A program made the position numbers and the translations under genes. Below the pieces are notes generated by a model. The model was not told the origin of the DNA and ran no database searches. It saw nothing but the letters and a program-made list of their open reading frames with translations. From the NCBI GenBank assembly GCA_035529435.1, contig DATKWS010000219.1, positions 1-27,220 of the forward strand: DNA of 27,220 nt. The letters are read 5' to 3'. Below, piece after piece: positions 1 to 6,851 of this stretch. The stretch's first letter is position 1; each line of letters opens with the position of its first letter. The stretch comes from DATKWS01 sp035529435 (GTDB lineage Bacteria > Krumholzibacteriota > Krumholzibacteriia > Krumholzibacteriales > Krumholzibacteriaceae).

Positions 1-683
1 GAGTCGCTGATCTCCCGTTCACCGCTCCGGGTCTCGTTGAAGTCGACGATATCGATCACGCCGCTCAGATCCTTGCGCTTGTCCCCCGCGTTGGACTTGA
101 CGATGGTTCGCATGGTGGTAGTGAGCCGCTCGCCGAGTGACCTCGGCTTCCGGTCCTCGGGCCAGTCGAACTGCTCGCGGCCGCTGACAACGGGCCAACG
201 CGCTTCGGGGGGAATGTAGAAACGTACGAGGCTCGGGTCCTTCTCGATGATCGAGAGAGCTGTCCCGCGGTCGCCATAGGTCTCCGACAGACGCTCGACT
301 TCATCCTCGAACACATCCGACAGCCGCTTGATGAAGACTATCGGCAGGATGTAATCCTTGAACTTTGGCGCATCCTTTTCGCCCCTGATCGAGCAGGCGG
401 AGCTCCAGAGCATCTGCTCCATCGACTTCGTCGTGAGGAGGTCCTCCTTCGATGCGCGGCGGCGCTTGCGGCCGTTCCGAGCAGTCTCCTCCGCTTGAAA
501 TCCAACCTCGGCCATCAGCTCGGCTATAGCCTGCTTGGCCTTCCCGCGCGGCTCGCTCCGCCCGTTCTCCCAACGATTGAGGGTCGAAAAGGCCACGCCG
601 AGCTTGGCGGCAAGCTCTTCTTGGCTTAGATTGAGCCTGTCTCTCAGCTGCTTCAAGATGTCCGGTATTTCCCTATTGTCCAT
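1..683 (-). CDS. hsdM: Type I restriction-modification methylase subunit HsdM with N-terminal XRE helix-turn-helix (partial, C-terminus beyond window)
   Basis: Reading the complement from an ATG at 683 gives 227 open codons that run off the left edge. Residues 1-50 form an XRE-type helix-turn-helix (LKQLRDRLNLSQEELAAKLGV, then STLNRWENG). A Lys/Arg-rich linker of about 30 residues follows. From about residue 85 the sequence is the HsdM N-terminal helical domain, with the hallmark stretch MEQMLWSSACSIRG and KFKDYILPIVFIKRLSDVF, then RFYIPPEARW. In this family the domain packs against the specificity subunit and precedes the SAM-dependent N6-adenine methylase core, which lies outside the window. 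A Shine-Dalgarno GGGAGG sits 8 nt before the ATG and supports the start. hsdS and hsdR would be expected further left on this strand. XRE-HsdM fusions occur in annotated genomes; the helix-turn-helix could let the methylase control its own promoter, which is inference. Confidence 0.9.
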   Translation of the reverse strand, partial: MDNREIPDILKQLRDRLNLSQEELAAKLGVAFSTLNRWENGRSEPRGKAKQAIAELMAEVGFQAEETARNGRKRRRASKEDLLTTKSMEQMLWSSACSIRGEKDAPKFKDYILPIVFIKRLSDVFEDEVERLSETYGDRGTALSIIEKDPSLVRFYIPPEARWPVVSGREQFDWPEDRKPRSLGERLTTTMRTIVKSNAGDKRKDLSGVIDIVDFNETRSGEREISD

Positions 684-709
684 GCCAATCGCCTCCCATC
701 TATGAGCAT

Positions 710-739
710 ATAATGCTATAGCAATATAGCGGATGTCAA
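710..739 (-). promoter_or_regulatory. Probable sigma70-type promoter of hsdM
   Basis: On the minus strand a perfect -35 box TTGACA (734-739) is followed after 18 nt by CATTAT (710-715). TTATAT, overlapping at 708-713 with 20 nt spacing, is an alternative -10. The promoter lies just upstream of the GGGAGG ribosome-binding site (692-697). The -35 match is strong and the -10 is ambiguous. Confidence 0.6.
715..730. promoter_or_regulatory. Dyad operator candidate inside the hsdM promoter
   Basis: The plus strand reads GCTATA-GCAA-TATAGC, a perfect inverted repeat with 6-bp arms and a 4-bp centre. It lies between the -35 and -10 elements. A second, shorter dyad, GCAT-ATA-ATGC (706-716), touches it. 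Because the downstream protein begins with an XRE helix-turn-helix, autoregulation is the natural reading. That function is inferred from position and symmetry only. Confidence 0.45.
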
Positions 740-873
740 GAGATATTTAATCGCTCCCTCTTTAATTTTCGTGGCAGAGGAATGGCTCGAAAAATGCTGA
801 ATCGACTCATGGGTATTTTTCTATCTTACAGTACTATTATTTACATCTGCAATTGTTGAAAGGAGAGAGAATT

Positions 874-1398
874 ATGCACTTTTCAAAAGGCAAAGCGTTA
901 ACTCTCATCGTGGCGGTAGTCTGCGTGAGCTTCTTTATTAACTATGCTTCAATGGAGAAAAGACAATCGAAAGCAACTAATGAAAGGCAATACCTTCAAA
1001 GTCAACGGATAAATGTGCAGGAAGAGCAGCTTGCCAAACAGAAGCCAGCAAGGCCAGACAAGTCTTCCTACGAAGAAGCTCTGATAAGAGCAATATCTTC
1101 TGCACCGTTGCTTGTGGCCGTCGTTGAAGGCCGGGACTACAGCAACATCGCTTCAGCCCTGCATGCAGAGTACGACGTCACTGTGGTACCGCGCGTTGGT
1201 GGCGGAGAAGTCCTTCTTTGGTCTTACAAGAATGCCCCAGAAAAAACATGGATACAAGTTGAGCACATAGGCGACAATATATTCCAGGTCGGCATGCAAA
1301 TAGGTCTGAAAACACAGCGAACCATGTTCCTAGTAGACCTGAATAATGGAGCTGTCGAGAAGAAACTCGATACTTTCAGCGCTCAAATGGGATACTAA
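874..1398 (+). CDS. Hypothetical membrane-anchored protein, 174 aa
   Basis: I do not recognise this family. The start is ATG 874 because AAGGAGAGAG lies just upstream; an in-frame TTG at 853 would lengthen the product but sits before the ribosome-binding site. Residues 8-26 (ALTLIVAVVCVSFFINYAS) form a single N-terminal membrane helix or uncleaved signal anchor. A charged Gln/Lys/Glu-rich linker (about 30-70) suggests a short coiled coil. The C-terminal ~100 residues look like a compact alpha/beta domain (LLVAVVEGRDYSNIAS, VLLWSYKNAPEKTW, TMFLVDLNNG). There are no metal-binding or catalytic motifs. The gene is AT-rich compared with the right half of the window and stands between hsdM (divergent) and another unknown gene, so it may belong to an acquired accessory segment. 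Confidence 0.6.
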   Translation: MHFSKGKALTLIVAVVCVSFFINYASMEKRQSKATNERQYLQSQRINVQEEQLAKQKPARPDKSSYEEALIRAISSAPLLVAVVEGRDYSNIASALHAEYDVTVVPRVGGGEVLLWSYKNAPEKTWIQVEHIGDNIFQVGMQIGLKTQRTMFLVDLNNGAVEKKLDTFSAQMGY

Positions 1399-1502
1399 GA
1401 GCATTTGCTCAATGTCTCCAAAGTGCAGACCATAGAAGCACCGGTTGCGCATACATGAGAAGTTGTTTGTGAAATCAAGCAGTAAAATCACAGGGGTCTT
1501 CT

Positions 1503-2522
1503 GTGGCGTTGGAAAAAACCTTAAAGGTACTTGAAGCGGTCGCGGTAAAAGCTGTGATCGATGCAGTGCAGCAGGAAGCTGCTCGTAAAGCCGATGAAAA
1601 GCGAATCTATGGGAGCATTGAAAAACATGCACTTTATAACGCCGGAGAGCAAGCAGTCGATAAATTAACCGCGCTCGTGAACAAATTCCAATCCCTGCAT
1701 AAAACCTGCGGTACTCAATGGGATTGGTTCGAAGTCCAATCGCGAAAAACGCCTCTTGAACCCGAGAACAATCATTCTCACGAGCGAGAGGCAGAGACCA
1801 ATAGAAGGCAATACAAACCAAGTTTCAAAGACAAATTGTTTCTTCGCATCCAGTCCAAACGCAAAATCCTGGATGAACTTGTCGAAAACTCAAAACGGAA
1901 AGATCAAACAGAATATGATAACGCTATGACTAGATACAAGGAAGAAAACGAACAATGGTCAAAGCTCAATACTCTATCGAAAAGAGTGCTAGCCGCTGAG
2001 GGGCAAGCATATATGGATGCTGTTCGCGAGTTGAACATAATGCATAACCTTGAAGGCGTATGTAAATCTTGCGAGGTAAGACTTTACAAGAACAATGCAA
2101 TTGAGGTGATATTTGAAGCCTTCGGACTAGAGATTGTGCCCAAAGAAAAAATGAAACTACTGAGAAGCGGAAAAATCTCCTTCAGAGATATGCCGAAGGG
2201 TGAATACTATGAAATGTATCGAGATTACGTCTGTAGTGTTACCTTGCGGATCGCAAGAGAATTCCTTGCCGTGCTCCCAATAGACATTATCATCGTTACT
2301 GCTATGGCGGAGCTCTTAAATACGAGCACAGGACAAATTCAGCAGGAACCCATCTTGTCAGCAGCCATCGCGCGAGACACCCTTAAGAAAATCAACTTTG
2401 AATTAGTTCGTCCATCAGATTGCTTTTCCAACTTTGTCCATAATATGAACTTCAAGAGATTATCCGGTTTCGCGGGTACGACCAGACTGGAGTTCGGCAG
2501 ATTCGCAAACTGTCCCAAGTAG
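1503..2522 (+). CDS. Hypothetical coiled-coil protein, 339 aa
   Basis: The reading frame opens at GTG 1503, with AGGGG six bases upstream as a plausible ribosome-binding site. No signal peptide or membrane segment is visible, so it is probably cytoplasmic. Residues about 1-200 are helical, charged and coiled-coil-like. A CKSCEV pair occurs near 190. The C-terminal third is the conserved-looking part: a Tyr-rich stretch (KGEYYEMYRDYVCSVTLRIA), a hydrophobic segment (EFLAVLPIDIIIVTAMAELLNTSTG), and a final block that includes NFVHNMNFKR. This C-terminal pattern reminds me of an uncharacterised domain found at the end of some Firmicutes DUF4236 proteins; that is a recollection, not a search result. 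The gene follows 874-1398 by 104 bases and shares its low GC. Being close to a restriction-modification gene makes a defence role possible but unproven. Confidence 0.6.
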   Translation: MALEKTLKVLEAVAVKAVIDAVQQEAARKADEKRIYGSIEKHALYNAGEQAVDKLTALVNKFQSLHKTCGTQWDWFEVQSRKTPLEPENNHSHEREAETNRRQYKPSFKDKLFLRIQSKRKILDELVENSKRKDQTEYDNAMTRYKEENEQWSKLNTLSKRVLAAEGQAYMDAVRELNIMHNLEGVCKSCEVRLYKNNAIEVIFEAFGLEIVPKEKMKLLRSGKISFRDMPKGEYYEMYRDYVCSVTLRIAREFLAVLPIDIIIVTAMAELLNTSTGQIQQEPILSAAIARDTLKKINFELVRPSDCFSNFVHNMNFKRLSGFAGTTRLEFGRFANCPK

Positions 2523-2989
2523 GTTTCCACGCCCCTCGCCCCACCCAATCATCTATTTAAGCAGAGTGAATCGATGGAACACTTCCGTGTCGGCTCGCTG
2601 GAAGAACTGACCGGTCAGCAGTACAAGCGATCTCACTAACTCCCCCCCGCCTTCGATGGGCTACATAGACATGAGGAGCCAGCAAATATTTTTAACGCTG
2701 TTTTAAAATTCTTAACGGTTTCCATAGTGTATCGAGATCATTCTGAGAACATAAAAAGATTATAGAAGGGCAATTCATTTTTCTACATGTGATTATTTAA
2801 GTGTCTGGGAAGCACTAATGTTTTCTTTTCTGGAATGTAATATGCCCATGAGAATCAGTAGGGAATCCATTACTTCAAGAAGTGTGGCTTAGTGCCAACC
2901 TCGATTGGGTGATGTTATCTTAATCAGATTGAGACGAGATGTAGCATAAATTCGCGGCTTTTCTTTTCACAACTGTAAGGGAGAACGGA
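2523..2989. other. 467-base AT-rich gap, no convincing gene
   Basis: No supported coding region was found here. A 21-codon ORF from ATG 2574 to 2639 lacks a good ribosome-binding site and is probably chance. Two TTAACG copies lie 20 bp apart (2692-2697 and 2712-2717) around a TTTTAAAA core. No clear -35/-10 pair could be assigned, although the gap must hold the promoter of the operon beginning at 2990. A strong ribosome-binding site (AGGGAG) ends the gap. Confidence 0.5.
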
Positions 2990-3496
2990 ATGTCCGGAAA
3001 GTTTGTCATTGTCTGTCTTGTCATTTGTTCCGTGGCGTCTATGAACGCATCATGCAGCAGGGAAGATTTGATCGGTCCAGATGGAAGCGCCGTTAACAAC
3101 AGAGGTAATGACATTGCTTCGTCGGGCTATCGCATTATTGCCGATGCGGACATTAATGCTCGAGAAATCACTGTCGTTTTGTATGATGAATATGACAAAA
3201 TGTGTTTCGTGGGGCGCGCGGCGGTGGATTTCGAATTACAAAAGTGTCTTTCTTCCACCCAGATACGAAACCTGAACAAGAATCATTATGTGAGGATCAC
3301 AGATGCAGGCACATGTATCGATATAGCTCTGAAGACCGGCATTGATTTAAAACCCGAGCTATTCGCGCGTGCCACTGTTCTCGAATTATTGGAAGGTTCA
3401 TGGAGTTGCATAAAAGGTTGCTACACGATTGAGGACCCGATTCGTAAGGCTCAATGCTGGAAGAATTGCGAAGAAAAGGATCCATATCAGCAATAA
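2990..3496 (+). CDS. Secreted Cys-rich hypothetical protein with twin CX3C motif, 168 aa
   Basis: The start ATG 2990 follows AGGGAGAACGGA, a good ribosome-binding site. Residues 5-20 (FVIVCLVICSVASMNA) are a hydrophobic signal peptide; the following Cys22 lies in a poor lipobox (NASC), so ordinary cleavage or lipidation are both possible. The mature part has at least seven cysteines. The C-terminal stretch has Cys140 and Cys144 (CIKGC), 11 residues, then Cys156 and Cys160 (CWKNC), a CX3C-X11-CX3C array predicted to form a disulfide-stapled helical hairpin. The same spacing class defines small Tim proteins and plant alpha-hairpinins, some of which inhibit trypsin; homology is not claimed. It is the first gene of an apparent operon with two NTR-like proteins and a secreted protease, so a surface or inhibitor role is a reasonable guess. 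I do not recognise a named family. Confidence 0.65.
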   Translation: MSGKFVIVCLVICSVASMNASCSREDLIGPDGSAVNNRGNDIASSGYRIIADADINAREITVVLYDEYDKMCFVGRAAVDFELQKCLSSTQIRNLNKNHYVRITDAGTCIDIALKTGIDLKPELFARATVLELLEGSWSCIKGCYTIEDPIRKAQCWKNCEEKDPYQQ

Positions 3497-3545
3497 TGAG
3501 ATGCACTTTTTGTGAGCAGACACGCAAACGCAAATGAGATGATTG

Positions 3546-3580
3546 AAGGAGGCATGTTATACATATACGATGGATCATGA
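3546..3580 (+). other. Degenerate translation-initiation region: ATA at the sister gene's start position, plus 8-codon overlapping leader
   Basis: The ribosome-binding site AAGGAGG (3546-3552) is followed six bases later by ATA (3559). In the sister gene the same site (4506-4512) is followed, with identical spacing, by ATG (4519), and the flanking ATATACGA is shared. The in-frame codons after the ATA are open, so the ancestral start seems to have mutated. A different-frame ATG at 3554 encodes MLYIYDGS and stops at TGA 3578-3580, overlapping the in-frame ATG 3577 as ATGA. This arrangement could permit coupled reinitiation. Confidence 0.6.
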
Positions 3581-4506
3581 TTTGCGTCATGTTTCCGATC
3601 ATCATCTCCTCTGCTGCTTGCAATGCCGAAGCAACGATAGATGTCGACGATGTCCTCGAGGATCTGCTGTATGAGGATCTCGTCGTCGAGGGGGAGGTAT
3701 GCGGTATATCGGAGATTACCGTTCCGTCCCGAGATTTTTTCGTGGACTTACCGCATGGGCCGGACGAGATTTTTGCCGTGTTTGATTTCAAGGTCAAAAA
3801 TGTGCTTATCGGTGATTGGGATGAGGAATTCGTTCCTATTGTGGGATTTACAGGATCTGGGTGCGAGTACCACTTTGATTTAGAAGAGAACGACACATAC
3901 ATCCTTGCGCTCAGGCGGCATCACGGAGGTAAAGGTGCATTCGAATCTATTCGATATATCCTAAGACGCGACGCGGGCAGGTTTCTCGTGAGGGACGGGA
4001 ATTTTATCAGAGGTTGGAAAAAGTTTCCGATGCAGCACGGCGAATTGGCCGATTTATACGACGCAATTCGTAAAGTGCGTGAGCGGCGCAGCATTAAAAC
4101 CATATCCCGGGAAGCGGAGATAATTGCGCGCGGCACCGTCATAGAAGTACGGGAGACGGACGAAATGACGGCCGAGGGCTATGATATGCGCTTATGTAAT
4201 GTGAAATTGAATATTGCGTCAAAGATAAAAGGTAATATCGAAGGAGATACTCTAACAATCGGTATGATTCAAAAAGGACTGTACTGGCCGAATTGGAGAG
4301 TTAAAGTACCCGATATGAATAAGGGCGAGGAATGGTATGTTTTTCTCAAGTGGAACGATGAAATCGGATACTACCCTTTTGCCGGCGTGAACGGTCTTTT
4401 CAGGGTCGAAGGGGACAGGCTCATACGGGATAACCATAACATGATCTATTTAAAATATGATCCTGCAAGCTTCGAGAATGAAATCTTTAAAAGTATTCAG
4501 GAGTAA
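3577..4506 (+). CDS. Secreted protein with two NTR/TIMP-like domains, paralog 1
   Basis: The first in-frame ATG is 3577, but alignment with the sister gene puts the ancestral start at 3559, where the codon is now ATA. Starting at 3577 leaves a signal peptide with no positive residue, so translation may be weak. The conserved segment IISSAAC ends the signal peptide; signal peptidase I cleavage after SAA would expose an N-terminal Cys. Two similar domains follow: DLVVEGEVCG, FKVKNVLIGDW and DTYILAL in the first (about 20-130), then EIIARGTVIEV, NIASKIKGNIEGD and KGEEWYVFLKWN in the second (about 165-270). This order of beta-strands, basic/Gly turn and xGxxYxxFL strand resembles the NTR/OB fold of TIMP-type inhibitors. 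The fold is inferred by eye. It lies between the Cys-rich gene and its paralog. Confidence 0.75.
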   Translation: MICVMFPIIISSAACNAEATIDVDDVLEDLLYEDLVVEGEVCGISEITVPSRDFFVDLPHGPDEIFAVFDFKVKNVLIGDWDEEFVPIVGFTGSGCEYHFDLEENDTYILALRRHHGGKGAFESIRYILRRDAGRFLVRDGNFIRGWKKFPMQHGELADLYDAIRKVRERRSIKTISREAEIIARGTVIEVRETDEMTAEGYDMRLCNVKLNIASKIKGNIEGDTLTIGMIQKGLYWPNWRVKVPDMNKGEEWYVFLKWNDEIGYYPFAGVNGLFRVEGDRLIRDNHNMIYLKYDPASFENEIFKSIQE

Positions 4507-4518
4507 AGGAGGCGCGTG

Positions 4519-5472
4519 ATGAATATACGACTTATGTTAGTTTGCGTCATGGTTCTTAATATCATCTCTTCTGCTGCTTGCAATGGCCAAGCCACGATAG
4601 ATGTCGGCGATGTCCTCGAGGATCTACTATATGCGGATCTCGTCGTCGAGGGGGAAGTGTGTGGTATTTCGAAGATTATTGTGCCGCATGGGGATTTTCT
4701 TCCGAGCGCTCCCCATGGGCCAGATCTGCCGTTCGCGGAAATATGTTTCAAGGTCAAAAGCGTACTCGTTGGTGATTGGCAAGAGGAGTTTGTTCCTCTT
4801 ATCGGTTTGATTTCCTACACGGAAGGGTATCATTTCGATTTAGAAGAGGGGAGAAGATATATATTGGCATTGAGGCTTCATCACGGCGGAGGTGGCATAT
4901 TTGCTACCACGAGATATATATTGAAACAGGATTCAGCCAGATTTCTTCTGGAAAAAGACACGTTTACAAGAGGTTGTAAAAATCGGCCCATGCAGAAAGG
5001 CATGCTCGGCGATCTGTATGCGGCGATTCGAAAAATCAATGAACGTCGAAGTGTAGAGTATATGTCCAAGGAGGCGGAGGTTATCGTACGGGGTATCATC
5101 GAAGATGTCCGGGAATCATACGAAACGTCGTACAGCGGTGAGGAGTACCAACTCCAGAACGTTACACTTGCGGTAAAATCGGTATTGAAAGGGGATATAG
5201 ATGAAGATGTTCTCGCGATCAAGATGATTCTAAAGGGACAATACAACCCGGTCTGGCGTACTAAGGTTCCCGAAATGAATCGGGGGGAGGAATGGTATGC
5301 ATTCTTAAAATGTAACGATAACATCGGCTACTACCCGTTTGCAGGGGTGAACGGTCTATTCAGGGTCGAAGGTGCATCGCTGATTCGGGACAACAACAAC
5401 ACGGACCGATTGAAGATCGATCCGAAAAGTTTCGAGGAAAAGATTCTAAAAATAATAAGCGAGGGGAGGTGA
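4519..5472 (+). CDS. Secreted protein with two NTR/TIMP-like domains, paralog 2
   Basis: The start is ATG 4519, six bases after AAGGAGG; an in-frame GTG at 4516 is too close to the ribosome-binding site. The signal peptide (residues 1-20, MNIRLMLVCV... ending IISSAA) leads to Cys21, the likely mature N-terminus, followed by Cys48 in GEVCGI. The same two-domain plan as the upstream paralog is kept: DLVVEGEVCG, FKVKSVLVGDW, GRRYILAL, then EVIVRGIIEDV, AVKSVLKGDIDED, RGEEWYAFLKCND and a shared IGYYPFAGVNGLFRVEG tail. By eye well over half the residues match the paralog, so the pair arose by tandem duplication. Only 12 bases separate the genes. The stop TGA (5470-5472) overlaps the ATG at 5472 of the protease gene, so the two are translationally coupled. 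An inhibitor, chaperone or propeptide-like role toward that protease is inference. Confidence 0.8.
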   Translation: MNIRLMLVCVMVLNIISSAACNGQATIDVGDVLEDLLYADLVVEGEVCGISKIIVPHGDFLPSAPHGPDLPFAEICFKVKSVLVGDWQEEFVPLIGLISYTEGYHFDLEEGRRYILALRLHHGGGGIFATTRYILKQDSARFLLEKDTFTRGCKNRPMQKGMLGDLYAAIRKINERRSVEYMSKEAEVIVRGIIEDVRESYETSYSGEEYQLQNVTLAVKSVLKGDIDEDVLAIKMILKGQYNPVWRTKVPEMNRGEEWYAFLKCNDNIGYYPFAGVNGLFRVEGASLIRDNNNTDRLKIDPKSFEEKILKIISEGR

Positions 5473-5477
5473 TGGAG

Positions 5478-6839
5478 ATGAAAGGAACGGCAGGCATAAT
5501 CTGCACTATGCTCCTTGTTTCGATATTCCTGTCATCAGCCGTTCGTGCCCAATGTTCTCATACAGAACTTCTCTCCGGTAATAAATGGCCGCTTGGCACC
5601 TCGATGGTTTTTACATATGACTCAGAAAACGAACCGATAAGCGGGTCGTTTTCGGTGAATGAAGCAGCGTGCATGTGGAACGCAATTGAAGGGACTTGTT
5701 ATACATTCAACAATAAAGGTGATCTGGGATTCGTGCTCTGGATAGACTCACGGGACGTATGGGATGCCATACCGGCTAATGAAAATGCCATTGGCGCCTT
5801 GAAGTGCGATTTCTATAGCTATTTCATTGTATATTTGAATGTTGCATACTTCGCGGATTCTAAATGGGATGCGAGCTGCACGACTGGAAAATTTGATATA
5901 CAGACCATTGTGGCACATGAATTCGGTCACGCACTTGGCTTGGGCGATGCTTCATCATGTGTAAATAGCATAATGTGGCCATCTATAGGAACAGGAAGTT
6001 ATTGCAGACAAGATCTGTCGGCCGAGGACAAGCAGGCGATAAAGTCGATGTGCGACGATCCGGCTGGAAGTATCTGTTACTTCCTCCCGGTATACAAGGA
6101 TGGCGTCGTCGAAATCACGTGGGAGATTGTGGATCACGAGGCGGATCATTACTATCTCGAACGCAGTAACGCCGCCGCGGAAAAATTCGAGAGGATTCCG
6201 GAGGCGGAGTTCGTTCCCGACAGGACGAGGAATCCCGGCACGTACGTCTACGTCGACGCCAAAGGAACCGCCGGCAGTATCTATCGCTTGATGGAGGAGG
6301 ATATACACGGCAACACGTATGTTCATGATATCGAGCAGGCGATGATGCCGTTTGAATACATTCGGGACATTGAGCCCGATTTCAACCCGGACGAGCTCTA
6401 CAAGGAACTGGAGCAATGGGCATCGATGAGCAAGGTAAACAGGGAAGTAGCTCTGCGCGCGCAGAGCGTCACAGAGGACTGGGTGGCGATCGGTCCGGTG
6501 GAATACATCGACTCTCCCGGCGTACTGGCTCTGGCATACTGGCATGAGCAGTACGGCTTGACGACCGGAATAACGATCTTGCAGCATATCGAGGATTACT
6601 GGGATGGCGATCTCAAGGCCTATCTGAATTACCTGCACGAGCATGGCACGAGATACGTCATGCTGGTAGGGGACGCGAACGATCACGAGCTCTGGGACGA
6701 TCCGGCGGTCTGGTCGGTCAATGGATGGGGTGATTTCAAGCCCGACCTGATCAGCCAGCCCGCCTACGACATCATCCCGGCGGACTATTTCCTGGATCAT
6801 GATCCCCGTGAAACGAACATGGCGTACTTTACTCCCTAA
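5478..6839 (+). CDS. Metzincin metalloprotease domain plus N-terminal part of C25 gingipain-like peptidase (ends at in-frame TAA)
   Basis: ATG 5478 has GGGGAGG eight bases upstream; GTG 5469 and ATG 5472 are too close to it. A signal peptide ends at VRA (residue 24). Residues 25-195 are a zinc metalloprotease with HEFGHALGLGD (His147, Glu148, His151, Asp157), the metzincin HExxHxxGxxD consensus, and a Met-turn SIMWP (Met166). Asp as third ligand recalls snapalysin-like enzymes rather than typical matrixins, which use His. After a linker, residues about 335-453 begin a C25 domain, with GVLALAYWHEQYG and RYVMLVGDAN. The frame stops at TAA 6837-6839, exactly where C25 enzymes continue into the YxSDM...GDGYPELxxGRIP segment found in the same frame downstream. 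As it stands the product is a metalloprotease with half a C25 domain and no T9SS tail. Confidence 0.8.
   Translation: MKGTAGIICTMLLVSIFLSSAVRAQCSHTELLSGNKWPLGTSMVFTYDSENEPISGSFSVNEAACMWNAIEGTCYTFNNKGDLGFVLWIDSRDVWDAIPANENAIGALKCDFYSYFIVYLNVAYFADSKWDASCTTGKFDIQTIVAHEFGHALGLGDASSCVNSIMWPSIGTGSYCRQDLSAEDKQAIKSMCDDPAGSICYFLPVYKDGVVEITWEIVDHEADHYYLERSNAAAEKFERIPEAEFVPDRTRNPGTYVYVDAKGTAGSIYRLMEEDIHGNTYVHDIEQAMMPFEYIRDIEPDFNPDELYKELEQWASMSKVNREVALRAQSVTEDWVAIGPVEYIDSPGVLALAYWHEQYGLTTGITILQHIEDYWDGDLKAYLNYLHEHGTRYVMLVGDANDHELWDDPAVWSVNGWGDFKPDLISQPAYDIIPADYFLDHDPRETNMAYFTP
6837..6839 (+). other. In-frame TAA interrupting the metzincin-C25 gene
   Basis: The codons before the stop end YFTP and those after, in the same frame, read YASDMPKSDVNGDGYPE. 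A C25 peptidase would be continuous here, so one codon, probably TAT or TAC for Tyr, has become TAA. There is no base insertion or deletion. The window has several genes that terminate at TAA, so reassignment of TAA is unlikely. Confidence 0.75.
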
Positions 6840-6851
6840 TATGCGTCCGAT

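Noticed and set aside
1396..1410. Inverted repeat GAGCATTTGCTC after the 874-1398 gene
   Set aside because: The stem is 4-5 bp with almost no loop, and no T-run follows, so it was not called a terminator.
1715..1750. GGTTCGAAGTCC resembling a tRNA T-arm
   Set aside because: It lies in the coding frame of 1503-2522, and no acceptor or anticodon stem can be folded around it.
2574..2639. 21-codon ORF beginning MEHFRVGSLEEL
   Set aside because: It has no clear ribosome-binding site, is too short to judge and lies in an otherwise non-coding gap. It could be a gene remnant.
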